A DNA stretch of 64,000 nucleotides from Littorina saxatilis (GCF_037325665.1 NC_090254.1:39547372-39611371); one strand, 5' to 3'. Shown: positions 31,827 through 46,300, counted from the first letter of the stretch. Made by a program: numbers and translations. The notes: generated from the sequence alone by a model not told the origin.

Positions 31827-31982
31827 GGGATCAGCTCGTTACTCCCTCGGCTCGTTACTCCCCCGGCTCGTTATTCTCCCTTAGGGTTAGGGTTAGGGTT
31901 AAGGTTAGGGTTAGCTTAGTAACAAGCCGGGGGAGTAACGAGCCGGGGGAGTAACGATACGGGGGAGTAACGAGATGCTCCC
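31827..31982. repeat. Interstitial TTAGGG repeats inside an inverted repeat
   Basis: 31881-31914 is (TTAGGG)n with one variant unit, flanked on both sides by inverted tandem copies of GGCTCGTTACTCCCCC. The outer ends GGGATCAGCTCGTTACTCCC and GGGAGCATCTCGTTACTCCC form imperfect terminal inverted repeats. Confidence 0.85.
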
Positions 31983-32053
31983 AATATAATACATCAATAA
32001 ATAAAACATAAACACATAAATGAAACAATGATAACAAAATGAATAAACTTAAA

Positions 32054-32307
32054 TGTGACCCTCCACCACGGAATGAGTCGAATATGTCACCTCGCGCGGT
32101 TCTGCGCTAGGCTTAATATAAGTCTGCGGGATGTCTGGTAGCAGTGTGAGGGTCACCTTAGTCACAGGCTTATAACTCAAACAGTTTTTGCTCTTTTCTA
32201 AAACGGTTTTCACCACTGGATAGAGCATAAAAAACTCTTTATGAAAATGTAAAAATATGAAAATCATGCAAAGGTGACATGCGACTCATTCCGTGGTGGA
32301 GGGTCAC
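32054..32307. mobile_element. Palindromic MITE, GTGACCCTCCACCACG family (copy 3)
   Basis: TGTGACCCTCCACCACGGAA and its complement at the right end enclose 254 bp, nearly the same as 6772-7027. Confidence 0.82.
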
Positions 32308-32344
32308 AAATAAATAAAATTAATAGAAAAAAACATAACTAAAC

Positions 32345-32680
32345 AAATAAATAAATAAATATTGAAGGAATGAATGTATGAATAGATTAATGAATGAATG
32401 AATGAATGAATGAATGAATGAATGAATGAATGAATGAATGGATAAAAACATAAATAAATAAGTATATTAAGAGATAAATAAAAAAATATATACATAAACA
32501 AGAACAAGAACAAGAAGAACAACAACAACAACAGCAACAACAACAACAACCATTCCAACAATTGCATCAACAACGACCATGTTCATTACTCCTATACCCA
32601 TCGTATGTCTTCACCCCCCTCCCCCTACTCCTATACCCATCGTATGTCTTCACCCCCCTCCCCCTCCCATCTACCCTGCC
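32345..32680. repeat. Simple repeats: (AATGAATG)n, (ACAACA)n and a 55-bp direct repeat
   Basis: (GAAT)n at about 32391-32440, AAC-rich sequence at 32500-32560, and CTCCTATACCCATCGTATGT repeated at about 32588 and 32629 with the following C-rich stretch. Confidence 0.85.
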
Positions 32681-33075
32681 TCCAGCCCACACCCCTCCAT
32701 GTCATTCCCATCCCCCCACTCCATATCCCCCCCTCCAACATATCCCCTCAACATATCCCCTACTAGCCTCGAGCTCTCAAATTCAAACGAATACTAACTG
32801 AAGAATCAAGGCACAGGATGGTAGCCACTCTTGTTTTTGTTAATGAAACGTGAAAACAAAAAAACATTTGGCATCGGTAATTCAAAATGATTTTCCAGTG
32901 CTTGTTTGAACTTACATTTGAATTGATGGGTTAGTTTGTTATGGTATTTATAAAAAGAAAAACAGCCATCGACATCATTTTTGTTGTACGTTGACTACGA
33001 CTACCAAACAATTCAGCTACGACTAACTTCTGTCGAATTCACTTCAGGCAATCTGAAGCCTGGAAAATATTCTGC

Positions 33076-33141
33076 TTTTTACATTTAGTCAAGTTTTGAC
33101 TAAATGTTTTAACATAGAGGGGGAATCGAGATGAGGGTCGT

Positions 33142-33194
<53 letters not shown>

Positions 33195-33789
33195 TCATTT
33201 GTTGACCAAATTGATTGACATTATGGTCAAGCAATCTTCGACAAAGTCCGGACTTTGGTATTGCATTTCAGCTTGGAGGCTTACAAATGAATTAATGAGT
33301 TTGGTCATTAAAAATCAGAAAATTGTAATTACATGTTTTTGTTATAAAACGATCTAAAAAGAATTTCTTCTTATTCGTCATCATTTCCTGATTCCAAAAA
33401 CGTATAAAAATGTTATATTTGGATTAAAATCAAGCTATAAAAATTAAAAATATGAAAATTATTAGCAAAATAAAATGTCCGAAATCGATTTAAAAACAAT
33501 TTAATTTTATACCTTGTCGTTGTCTGATTAAAAAAACGTTGAGATATTTTATGTTTGGATTAAAAACAAGCTCATAAAGTGATAAAGAATAGAGGTACAG
33601 AAAAGCGTGCTATCTCGCTGAGCGCAACCACTACCGCGCTATACTGCCTGTCAATTTCACTGCCTTTTTCACGAGAGTGAGACTGACGATGCTATACGGT
33701 CTTGGTGAAAAAAATGCAGTGCGTTCAATTTCATTCTGTGTGTTAGACAGCTTGACTAAATGTAGTAATTTCGCCTTACGCGACTTGTT
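33076..33789 (+). mobile_element. Helentron-like non-autonomous element (copy 2), internally shortened
   Basis: Starts TTACATTTAGTCAAGTTTTG, has a (GT)n tract of about 48 bp at 33144-33192, and ends TTCGCCTTACGCGACTTGTT. Compared with other copies, the segment after the GT tract (GAGCGATTCAGACTAAACTA and on) is missing. Confidence 0.72.
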
Positions 33790-34002
33790 AATTTTTCCTC
33801 CGTTTATATTGAACATAATATAATTATGATATAATTTTGTGATTTTATTTGTTCTAATTTATTTCTTCTTATTTTGTGCTTCCCTCACAGTTTTGAAATA
33901 AGACTAAAAGCAGATACACGGTAGTGTACGTTGTGTTTTATTGTCTCTCACCTATTTGCAGGATTATTTCTTTTCACAGAGAAAGAAAGATGTTGTTTTA
34001 AG

Positions 34003-34233
34003 GCCCCCTCAAAAATAGGTCTGTTTACGGTAACATAGGCCAAAACAATATGGTCGGTAGGTCGGGATTTTTTTCCCCCCAACAAACCATATTTTTACGT
34101 TATTTTGCAAAAAAACCAAAGAATTATTATTATTTCTTTTGTTTTTTTTCCAAATGCCAAAAAATGTCTAGGGTCGCGCGAAAAAAATAGGGTCGGTCGG
34201 GTTACCGTAAACAGACTATTTTGTTTGGGCCTA
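34003..34233. mobile_element. MITE with GTTTACGGTAAC inverted ends (copy 3)
   Basis: AATAGGTCTGTTTACGGTAA and its complement GTTACCGTAAACAGACTATT bound about 230 bp. It lies 150-380 bp upstream of the start codon of the membrane-protein gene, so it may overlap the promoter. Confidence 0.78.
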
Positions 34234-34386
34234 GGACTAAACGCAGTTTTACGACAGTAGAATGTGCAGCTTCTCTTCTCTATCTGAATGATTATTTCTG
34301 TTCACAGAAAAACAAACCATCGTAGTCTACCAGTAAACAGTGACGAGAGAAAACCTGTTCAACACGAAGAGGGAGTATAAGTAACC

Positions 34387-37300
34387 ATGGCCCAACGAAA
34401 AGCCTGGCACTACTTCTCTCTGGTATTTGTGGCCAGTTATGTTTTTGCAGGTGAGTCTGGGAATTGTATGAACGATTGAAATAGTGAGTGAGCATAAAAG
34501 CATTCCACAGCCAATTCGCGTACAGCAGCCAGAATAGTGTGTAACTTTATATTCAGACAAAGTCAACATTGAATTTTGGCTGTCAGCATACAAAGCATAT
34601 TACAGTCCAGGATTCCAGTAAAAGTTACTGTTGGGTTTGAATAAAAACAAAAACGTTTAGTAATTGTCTGCACACGTAGTCAAATGTAAACAAAAGGGAG
34701 AAATGTTATTAATGAAAATTAAAGTTGACCGGAGAGAGTTTAAGTTTCAACAGTTGTGATCTGTATAATGCGTTTAACTTAATCTGAAGGTTTGAAAAGA
34801 ACGCTTAATACAGACACTTTTTCTTTGTTGGGACAGCCCCAGACTCTCAAGGAAAGGAGTTCATCCTCGGATTTATGGAAAACAGGTGAGTTTCTCAAAA
34901 CAAACAAGGAAACACTCAAACAAGCAACATAAATGACAAACAAAAGGCACACACAGACAAAGACAGACAGATAGAGACAGAGAGACAGTCAGACAGACAG
35001 ACACACACACACACACACACCCTCTCTCCTCCCCCTCCCCTCCCACCGAACCCCCCGCCACCTCTCACTGGCACTCTCGCCATTCTCATCCTGACCCAAA
35101 TTATCACATCGACTCTCTGTTATACCCCCATTCCACACAACCGTTCTAGCTTTCTTTCCCAGCCGTTCTCAGGATGGCTGCCACAACTATGAGACGCTGC
35201 GCAAACGGCCGTTTTTGGCATCTTTGAGCAGCGTCTGACCATACTGGCAGCCGTCCTCAGGACGGCTGGGAACGGAAGCTAGAACGTATGTGTGGAATGC
35301 GGGTATGACAAATCAGTGTGCGAGAGCGCTAGCGTTGCGTTACCATTGCGTTAAGTTCCATTAACGATCCATGAGTTCCGTTGCCGATTGTTTTAAGGTT
35401 CCATTACCGTTCATTTGGAACGGGCGGGTAATGGCTAACATTTTGAACATGCAGCCCGAACCGCTCACCCGCCCAACCGTCCCTACCGTTCAAAGGAGTT
35501 AAGTTAACGTCCATTGGCGTTCCATTAAGGTCCCCTCCCCATCCCTCCCATTCCCGTGCCGTTCCTTGGTCGCTACGGGAACGGGACCTAGAACGGATGT
35601 GTGGAATGGGGGTATTCCAAACAAGCACACCCACTCTCCGTTGTTTTCAGACCGCTGACAACGGACATAGAACTGTTCATCACCACGGTATCCACCGTTC
35701 CTGTTACGGTCAACATCACTCTGCCAAAGTTCAAACCCAACTGGAGTGAAACCATCACAGTGACTGGAGGAAATGTGGAAAAAGTCAACTTACCCATGGA
35801 CATTCGTGGAGAAAGCATTGAAAAGGTTAGTACATGAATGCAAGTCATTTCGTTGCGCTTTGAATCATTAAGATTATGAAAGCTCATGCAACGTTACCCG
35901 TCAGCTGGTAAATGTAGATATTTGCAAATGATTATTTTGAAAAGTGTAGTACACGCAAACCATAGTTGTGCTTTGAATCCTTTGAATTATATAAACTCAG
36001 ACAACCCTTCAGCTGGTAAATGTAGATTTTTGTAAATGACTATTTTGAAAATGTTAGTACAGTAAATGATTATTTTTGAAAACAGGTCCTCCATGTTACC
36101 TGTATTTTTCTGCCACTTAAAAACTTTCATACATAAAAGGAAGGGGTCCGTATGCACCTGCCAATACATGTTCTTTGGTCTTACTAGACGTATTCAGTAG
36201 AGATATATATTTTTTTAATCAAAATATACAGTTAATCAAAGCTCATTTTTCAATATTTAACGAGTAATGACAAGAGATACTTAGCTGTTTTCACGTCAAT
36301 GAAAACACATTTTGCTTCTTGAACCCAATGCGTTTTCTATACATATAAATAAAAGAGAGTGTCTGTCTGTCTGTGTGTGTGTGTGTCTGTCTGTGGTCGC
36401 CATACCTCTGAGATGGCAAGAGGCAGGAACAAGATAGTGTGCACGTACACTCCCTAGGTGCCGCAGATGTGCACCTGGGTTTTAGTTTCTTGATTCATTG
36501 TTTCCTTTCTCAGATTATGGACCTCCCATTTATTGAATACAGCCTATATGGTGCAAGACCAGTTCAGTGCCTACTGTTCACCTGTAGCAAGCACATCATG
36601 CCAGTGATATTAGAGACTCGCTATTGCTCCTATGAGGGGAAGAAATGAAGAATGAAAAATTAACTGGACAGTTCCGGAAATTTCTAGAAGGTAAGGGAGA
36701 TAACTCTTTTTTTGTATCCAAACAAAGGAGGTAAAGCTAATGATAATGGGATAGCGAGCGTCTTAAATTGCTACAGGGCTCTGCTTACTCCCGGGCGAAG
36801 CCGGGCTTAACTGCTAGTTAAAAACAAAACGAGACACTGCCAACCGAACTTTCACATCATCCAATGCTTACATTAAGTGCATGTGTACCCTTGTGGAACA
36901 GAGACACAACAACCCTTTTAAGTGAAACTGCATGCACTATTTTCTGTATGTGGAAGATGGGAACAAACAATGCCAATGCACGACGCTCATGAATAATTTC
37001 GCTATCATATATATCATATTCCGCCATGACATTTCTGGCATGTTTATGTGAGCATTTACCATAAGTTTTAAACTTGTTGTGCTCCTTTTTACATTTAGTT
37101 GACTAAATGTTTTAACATAGAGGGGGAATCGAGACGAGGGTCGTGGTGTATGTGTGTCTGTGTGTGTGTGTGTGTGCGTGTGTGTGTGCGCGCCTTCGTG
37201 AGCGAGGCTGGTACTACATATTGTTCATACGAAATGACAAACACAGGTTACAAGCGATAACGCGCAAAAGTACTGGTTTATTATTTTACATCTGACACTA

Positions 37301-40300
37301 GGGGTCAGTAATGTATATATATCGTTACAGTACCACGTATTGCGGTAAAAAACTTATGAACAGAAAGAAAAAGAGAAAAGAAAACAAATTATTAGACATG
37401 GCAAAAGTATCAAATGCATTAACAAGACACGAGAAGTAAAAACAAGAAAAATAAACAATCACAAGACAGGAGAAGACAAACAGACAAGAAAGTTACAATT
37501 ACCAAACACTCGTTTGTTAGTCCTTCAACAACAATAAAAAGTTACGTTCTGTACGTTCAACAACAATAAAGAATTACGTTCCGTACGTTCAACAATACCA
37601 TAAGCACTAAGAATACTCAAGAAATTTAGCATACATACGTTTAAAACCAAAATGGCTACTTTCAGAAAAATACAAAACGTTGACTCATCAGGCCAGGAAT
37701 ACAAAGCAAACTGTCAGTGTCATACCAAAAAGTCTCCTAACGACAATGTTCCTGCGTTAATCAAAGTCACAAACAAGATATTTACTCATCCACTTTCCCT
37801 CAATAACGTTACAAGAAATAAGCCCGTTTACAAACGATCACCACAGACCGCAAGCTTCTTTTACCTAAATTCTTTTAACGTAAGGCTGAAAAAGTCGGAG
37901 AAAACGTTTCACTTCGAACTTCGTTAACCACAGAAAACACAAGTTATCATTATAAACATTAGCGACTTTCTAGCGTCTACAAAACATTGCTGTACGTTCA
38001 CAGCACTAGAACAGTTGAACACACAAAAAAGAAACACTACAACAAGTCAGACTTTCAACTCACGTTATACATAAACAACTCACAAAGTAATTACAAAATG
38101 GCGACCAAAACACAACACAAACAAGTAACAACAAAATTACCTTATGCGCTGTGTGGGTTGACCAGCAGTACCAAAAACGTGTTGCCTCACAAACGAAGGG
38201 CACAAAACGATTCACACTTGAGAAACAACTGTCTCCAAGAACATTACGTTGACGTTAAAACATAAGAAACACTCCGTTGGTTCACTTGATAACCTTCATA
38301 CGTTTACATCAAAACCAAACGCTTCCTAAAACCCTCAGATCGACTGACGAGACAGGAGTCAAGCAGCGGTATTTATGGAAACAAAAACCTAACATGGAAT
38401 AGTTATTCAAAAGTCAAAGGTCACCGGATTGACCAACCAACAACATTCCTAAGACAGAATCGGGTGAAACTACTATTTTACAACCAATCAGTAACCGATC
38501 ACGCACTCCGTGCATGCTCAAAACTTAAAACGGTATATTTAACAGAAAGAAGGCCAAGGAACTAGCTGACATCACAAAGCTAAAAACACGTGAGTCACAC
38601 GTATTCTAAAACTTGCAACGCAGATTCGCAGGGCTCACCTCAAAATCAAGACACGAAAAAAAGCACGTGAATCTCACGGTGTTCTAGAACTAAACGACGC
38701 AGTTTGTGACGCTCCGACCAAAACCAGGTCACAACAACTGAACAAGGAGCACGTGAATTTCACGTAAAAATATTAACGCTCCACAAAACGGGTCACAACA
38801 AGGTGCCACAATAAAAACACGGTTTACTTCTTTTTACATCGTGCAATGGCTTGAGCAAACGTAATTACAACAAAAAGTAGGTGAATGCATGCCACATCGG
38901 CATGCACACTCCCACCGGAAATTATATTAATATAATTTACTTCAAAAACCTTTGTACAAACATATTCCTTATATCAAAAGAAGAATAACGCAGATTTAGA
39001 CATTTCCAATTTACAACTCAAAATCATTGTGTTGCAAAACATTTACACAGCACTATTACGGTTCAATCATTTTCAATGTTTCAACACATCTCGTTTCAAC
39101 TAAATGCCACTGGTCATTTACTCGACGGCATAAAGAAAACGCACCACTTAAAACATAAATGTCCGTTACATCATCTGATATAAAAACAAACCGCAACAAT
39201 CTACAACTGTCAAATTGGAAAAACACTCCAAAGTTCAATGTTCTTTCAGTTCACTTACACAGCTTTGTCTTTGTGATTTTCACGATCTACTAACACAGTC
39301 ATTTTGTGAATAGGTCGCTCTAATATGCGACTATCACCAGTGGGACGGCCGTGATTGTCTAGATCCTTTGTTCCAACATGCACTTTCACTCGTCTGACCA
39401 GTCCATCAGATCCCGGCATCACTTCGACTACACGAGCCATGCACCACTCTGATCTGCACAAGTTCTGGTCATGCAAGACAACAACATCTCCCACCTGTAC
39501 GTTTGCCTGGGGACGTTGCCAGACACGACGTTTCTGCAAAAGTGAAAGGTACTGGCTCTTCCATAGCAGCCAGAATTCGTCTGCCATCCGCTGGACACAG
39601 CGCCAACGTTTCCTGGCGTACAGGTCTGGATCTTCAAACACACCAGGGGGCGGAAGGATGGCACCTGACTTCATGGTGAGGACGTGGTTGGGGGTCAAAG
39701 GGCGTGGTCCATCTGCCGATTCCAATGACTCGACAGACAGTGGTCGACTGTTCACGATGGCCATCACCTCGTATAGGAACGTACGAAGTGATGAAGTAGT
39801 GAGACGCTGGCCTGATCTTCTGAGAAGACCATTCAGGATGCTGCGTACCGTTCGGATCTGACGCTCCCAAACGCCACCCATGTGACTAGCTGCAGGGGGG
39901 TTGAACTTGAACTCACATTTGCTTTCCAGCATCTTTGATGTCAGTCGTTCAGAGTCCATCTCCTTCCATGCCAGTTTGAACTCATTGCATGCACCTACAA
40001 AGTTCGTTCCTTTGTCACACCAAATGCGTGATATGTTTCCTCGCATGGAGACAACAATGCGTAGGGCGTTTATGAAGGAATCACTTGACATGTCATCCAG
40101 GGTTTCAATGTGGATTGCCCTAGAGGCAAAACACGTCACGATCAGCCCGTACAAGATTAATGTCATGACCTTGACGCAGTCATCACGGTACCCTCGTTTT
40201 TTCTGGCGTTTCAGGCCCTTCAGACGTTTGACTGTGGCACCTCTGTTGTCAGGGAGGGACGGTTTCTCTGGTCGAAATGGTAAGGGCATCTCGTAGTGAC

Positions 40301-43300
40301 CAGCTTCGTTGATCTTTACGTTTTCCTTCACGATCTTCATGAACTTTACATCGTCCTGGGACATGGATCCTGAGTCACTTGCAAAGTCTCTTTCCATAAC
40401 ATGTAATGGGTCAGTACACGAGACTTCGTCCACCTGTACCTTGTAGACGTGAGCTACACGTTCTTCTTCCCTCGATCCTGGCTTGACGATGACGCGCATG
40501 GACGAGGCTATGCCATCAAAGGCGACGGAATGCGGTGACTTGCCGACGATGCTCCAACCTAACTTAGTCTCTACTGCAAATGGCAGTCCTTGGACAACGT
40601 TTAGGGGCATGAGGGCCTCAGCGCAGTCGTAGCCGATGAGGAGGCCTGCTTCACAGTCAGGGTACAAGGGGGGCAGTTTTGGAGACAGGTGTTGGAGATG
40701 TGGGTAAGCTTTGACAGTCTCTGAGGTGGGGATATGAGTGGGGTCAACGGTCAGATAAGGTCGTGAGATGGCAGAAGGGAGCCTGACAAACTCACTGGAG
40801 GTAGGAGAGCGGACACGCAATCCAGAGTACTTCCTGCCGGAGACCATAGCATTGTCCTCAGTCAGTGTGGAGACCCTGAGTGTAGTCGGCTGCGATTTGG
40901 CTTTAACTTCTTCAGCCACTGACTGCACTACAAAAGTGGCGTTGGACATAGTGTCCAGTAGTGCGTACGTCAGCACTTCTACGTTGGGGTTAGAGTCACT
41001 GGAAACGAGAACGGGAACGATCATAGACGTGAAACCGATGCTGTTTTCCTCGCTGGCCTTAAGAGCAGACACTGTAGGGGTCGACGATGACAGAGGCTCT
41101 TGAACGTCAGCAGCAGAGGTACGGTAATTGTTCTTGTGTTCACTCGCCCCTTTGTTTTCACTCATACTGTTCTGATATTTGAAATTGTCATCATGAAGAC
41201 AAGTGGGGTGAGCCTTCTTGCACTTCTTGCACGTCTGTTTCTGCATACATTGACGGCTCTGGTGATCCTTACTTCTGAGACATCCGTAGCAGATACGGTT
41301 CTTAAACAGAAAATCTCGTATCTCAACCAGAGGCTTCACTATGAGTTCCTTACATGTCCCAGCGTCATGGTCCGGAAGTTGACAGTGCAGACATGCGGTG
41401 ACATCCTCTGTCAGGGTTGACAGGTTCGTTGTGAACTTTCTTGGTGTCCCCGATGCACTTGTCAAGCCGAAAACAGGGTCGTTAGAAATGTCTGCTTCGA
41501 GAGTAACGAACGACACGAGTTCATTGAACAGAGGATACCTCTTCTTTTCAACCTTAGTTCGAGCAACTGTTCTAGACCATCTGTGACTCATCCAGTCTGG
41601 GAGCTTTCCGACGATCTTCCGTAAGTACTGGGCATCATCCAGGATGCTCAGTCCACCAACTTCCTGGGCAGCAACGGAACATTGCTGCAAGAAATCGGCC
41701 AGACTTCTGAGTCCCTTGGGATCCTTGCTTTTGACTGGGGTCCATTCGTCCAGCTTGGTCCGGAAAGCTTGCGAAACGACGTATGAGTTGCCGAACCGAT
41801 TTTCCAGCACTTCCATGGCTCTCTCGTAGGCATCACCTTCTCTTAGCAGAAAGAAGCCGGTCACGGCCTCCTTTGCTTGACCTCCGATGTACCGTTGCAG
41901 ATACAATAACTTCTCACTGCTGGTTATGTTCTGTCTCTCGATGAGGAACGAAAACGACGACCTCCAAATTGGATATTGGAGAGGGTCACCAACAAAAATG
42001 CACGGCTCCTGCATCGGCAAACGGTTGATCATCAGAGCGTCTGATAGGGTTTTGGCAAGAGAGTCCATAGGAGTGTCCTGCTTGGCAGGAGTAGCAAGTG
42101 GACGTTGGTAGTACGCAGACGGGGGGTAGGAGGCAAATGGACGATCTGCATGACATTCCTTGTCAAAGTTCATGTACGCAGGGGGCCTTGCGTTTTCGTT
42201 TCCCCAAATAACTTTGGGGGTGGTCTGATGTGGGTCCAGGAATGTGGGCACGAAAGGCTCTGGTTTGGGATGTAGGTGGGTATCATAGGGGAAACAGGGT
42301 GGGGTCACTTGAAAACGTCTGTGGTCCATGCGTTGGTGACGTTCTTCTGGGAAGTAGGTGTGTCGTTCTTGCGTCTCATCACCTTCCCTTGTCTCTGGTA
42401 GGTGATAGGACCAACCTGTGTGGTCGAGATCAGGCGGGCGAGAGCCTGTGACGCTTGTCGTTGAGTGTCCAACGTTGTGCAGAGGCGGCTGACCAGTGTA
42501 CGCACCAAGAGGGTGCTGCAGTGTGGTCAGCAGCGCTGTAGGCCGCATGGAGGATGTAGTTGCAGCCGTCGTGTAGTTGGGTGTGAAGGGCTCCTGACGG
42601 ACGAAAGGAGCGCTCGTTCCGACGTGATGGGGGGCGTTGACATCCTCTCTACGTTGAGGTCCGTACGCCTCATATGTGGCGTTGTTGGTAGTAGCGGCGC
42701 TTGTAGAGGCGTTGACTCCAACGACGAGGTCCACGACAGGTAACGCGTGCTGTCGTGGCTCAGTCGTTGTGGTTCCTGCGATGAAGTTGGTGACAGCAGC
42801 GTTGACGTTGACAGTCGAGATGTCATGGGTGCTGGCGGCTTGGCAGACAGGAACAGACGTGGCGTCCAAGGCTGGCTGGTGTGTCCCTTGGTCAGCAATG
42901 ACGGCAGCACCTGTCCCTATTCCTATCGCTGTTTGCTCATTGTTTAGAGGAGGGGCTACAAGACTGTACAAGGGAACGAAAGGACGAGGGTGGAACCTAG
43001 TGTTCAACAAATCAACTGACGGTAGATCAGGGAGATCCTGCTGAACGGATTCACCTTGTTCCAATACTTGTAACATAGCTTGTTGTTCTCTTAAGCTAAT
43101 TTTCAATTCGGTGGACTGAATTTGTCTCAAAGCCTTTTTCTGTTTAATATCTTCAAGAGCTGCTTCAGCTGTGTCTTCGGCCTGCCTAGCTGCTGTTCTT
43201 TCAGCTTCCTTAGCCTGCCTAGCTGCTTCTTCGGCCTGCCTAGCTGCTGTTCTCTTAGCTTCCTTAGCCTGCCTAGCTGCTTCTTTTTCAGCTTCCTTAG

Positions 43301-46300
43301 CCTGCCTAGCAGTTTCTTCGATCAGCCTAGCTGCATTTCTCTCAGCTTCCTCAGTCTGCCTAGCTGCTGTTCTCTCAGCTTCCTCAGTCTGCCTAGCTGC
43401 AGTTCTCTCAGCTTCCTCAGTCTGCCTAGCTGCAGTTCTCTCAGCTTCCTCAGTCTGCCTAGCTGCTGTTCTCTCAGCATATTGTTGTTGTAAGAGATCC
43501 AGTTCACTAAACTGAGCTTCCTTTATTGCGTCACCTTCCACTTTTATGGCCAGGGAAGCAGCCTCTAGTTTAAGAGCCAATTTAGTGTCTTCAGAGCTAA
43601 CACTTTTAGAGCGGAGAGACTCGGCGCGAGAAGCTACTTGGCTACCTGATCTCCTGCTACCTGACTTGTGGCTAGCTGACTTGTGGATGGCTGACGTAAT
43701 GCTAGCTGCTTTATGGCTGGCAGTCTTACCACTGGCTGACTTGTGGGTGGATGACCCAACGCTAGGTGTAACACTGCTATGCCTGGAAGTAGGCTCCTTA
43801 GCCACCTGCACGCTAGTCGTTTGTCTGTCAAGAGCTCGATCAATGTCAAACATAATGTTCTGAACTGTTCTCTGAACATCATCCCAACTTTCCTGAATGG
43901 TTTCACCGCTACCAATACTACGAAGACCTTTCTCTATGTCACCAAGATCCTTGTACATGCTCAAAACAATTTGTTTCTGACTGGTTAACGACTCTTGATT
44001 AGGAGTTTCTTGGTTAAGCTCTGTTACTACCTCACCGATTGCTCGTTCCAAGAATGTTCGTTGTCTTGCAAAGTTTCTAGTTTTGATCTCAATCTGGTAA
44101 TCTCTACCTTTTTCAGTAGGCTTAATGTCACGCCTAGGCCTTTGAGAATGTTCATCTTCATCGCCGTTAATGTCATAACCTGAAGCTTCCAATGGTTTAT
44201 CTGCTGGAATCTCCTCCATTACAATGTTCGCTTATTCAAAAGCACTAAAAACCTACATAAGGTTTATCTGTTTAAAAAGTAAAATGAATCGATCTGAGGG
44301 TCGTTTGGGATAATACACAAAAGTCACAAAAAATGCGCCGGATACGGAGTAGGAAGATCTCTAACCGACAAGTTGATCTATGTCAAACTATGGTTCACTA
44401 ACACAGTGACAGGTAACAATAAAGTCTTTTGCTGGTTATCAACAGCTACGTTTACGTTCATTGAGCGTCAATAACAAAAGTTCTTTACTGGGCGTCAGCA
44501 GCTAAGTTTGTTTACTTTAGCTAACGTTCTTTCACTGGGCGTCAGCAGCTAAGTTTTTTACTGTGCGCGCCTTCGTGAGCGAGGCTGGTACTACATATTG
44601 TTCATACGAAATGACAAACACAGGTTACAAGCGATAACGCGCAAAAGTACTGGTTTATTATTTTACATCTGACACTAGGGATCAGTAATGTATATATATC
44701 GTTACAGTACCACGTATTGCGGTAAAAAACTTATGAACAGAAAGAAAAAGAGAAAAGAAAACAAATTATTAGACATGGCAAAAGTATCAAATGCATTAAC
44801 AAGACACGAGAAGTAAAAACAAGAAAAATAAACAATCACAAGACAGGAGAAGACAAACAGACAAGAAAGTTACAATTACCAAACACTCGTTGGTTAGTCC
44901 TTCAACAACAATAAAAAGTTACGTTCTGTACGTTCAACAACAATAAAGAATTACGTTCCGTACGTTCAACAATACCATAAGCACTAAGAATACTCAAGAA
45001 ATTTAGCATACATACGTTTAAAACCAAAATGGCTACTTTCAGAAAAATACAAAACGTTGACTCATCAGGCCAGGAATACAAAGCAAACTGTCAGTGTCAT
45101 ACCAAAAAGTCTCCTAACGACAATGTTCCTGCGTTAATCAAAGTCACAAACAAGATATTTACTCATCCACTTTCCCTCAATAACGTTACAAGAAATAAGC
45201 CCGTTTACAAACGATCACCACAGACCGCAAGCTTCTTTTACCTAAATTCTTTTAACGTAAGGCTGAAAAAGTCGGAGAAAACGTTTCACTTCGAACTTCG
45301 TTAACCACAGAAAACACAAGTTATCATTATAAACATTAGCGACTTTCTAGCGTCTACAAAACATTGCTGTACGTTCACAGCACTAGAACAGTTGAACACA
45401 CAAAAAAGAAACACTACAACAAGTCAGACTTTCAACTCACGTTATACATAAACAACTCACAAAGTAATTACAAAATGGCGACCAAAACACAACACAAACA
45501 AGTAACAACAAAATTACCTTATGCGCTGTGTGGGTTGACCAGCAGTACCAAAAACGTGTTGCCTCACAAACGAAGGGCACAAAACGATTCACACTTGAGA
45601 AACAACTGTCTCCAAGAACATTACGTTGACGTTAAAACATAAGAAACACTCCGTTGGTTCACTTGATAACCTTCATACGTTTACATCAAAACCAAACGCT
45701 TCCTAAAACCCTCAGATCGACTGACGAGACAGGAGTCAAGCAGCGGTATTTATGGAAACAAAAACCTAACATGGAATAGTTATTCAAAAGTCAAAGGTCA
45801 CCGGATTGACCAACCAACAACATTCCTAAGACAGAATCGGGTGAAACTACTATTTTACAACCAATCAGTAACCGATCACGCACTCCGTGCATGCTCAAAA
45901 CTTAAAACGGTATATTTAACAGAAAGAAGGCCAAGGAACTAGCTGACATCACAAAGCTAAAAACACGTGAGTCACACGTATTCTAAAACTTGCAACGCAG
46001 ATTCGCAGGGCTCACCTCAAAATCAAGACACGAAAAAAAGCACGTGAATCTCACGGTGTTCTAGAACTAAACGACGCAGTTTGTGACGCTCCGACCAAAA
46101 CCAGGTCACAACAACTGAACAAGGAGCACGTGAATTTCACGTAAAAATATTAACGCTCCACAAAACGGGTCACAACAAGGTGCCACAATAAAAACACGGT
46201 TTACTTCTTTTTACATCGTGCAATGGCTTGAGCAAACGTAATTACAACAAAAAGTAGGTGAATGCATGCCACATCGGCATGCACAGTGTGTGTGTAGAGC

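Larger units (their letters stand above)
37185..46285 (-). mobile_element. BEL/Pao LTR retrotransposon, recent insertion
   Basis: LTRs of 1724 bp (37185-38908, 44562-46285), TGTGC...GCACA, flanked by a 5-bp duplication GTGTG (37180-37184, 46286-46290). The LTRs differ at only about two sites by eye, so the insertion is very young. The coding strand is minus: one long reading frame of 1654 residues (39255-44219) with gag-like, zinc-knuckle, protease and integrase parts. Not every usual pol part is recognisable, so it is probably non-autonomous, with about one break. Next to the 3' LTR (37185-38908) the minus strand has a short purine stretch (GGTGGGAG). Confidence 0.93.

Noticed and set aside
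37652-38265. Two plus-strand frames of 91 and 92 codons, repeated at 45029-45642
   Set aside because: They lie in both LTRs of the BEL element, antisense to it, and show no motif; their identity only reflects LTR identity.
39355-39861. Plus-strand frame of 168 codons
   Set aside because: Antisense shadow of the BEL integrase and C-terminal region; no motif of its own.
43122-43515. Plus-strand Cys/Leu/Ser-rich frames
   Set aside because: Antisense shadow of the repeated coiled-coil units in the BEL polyprotein.
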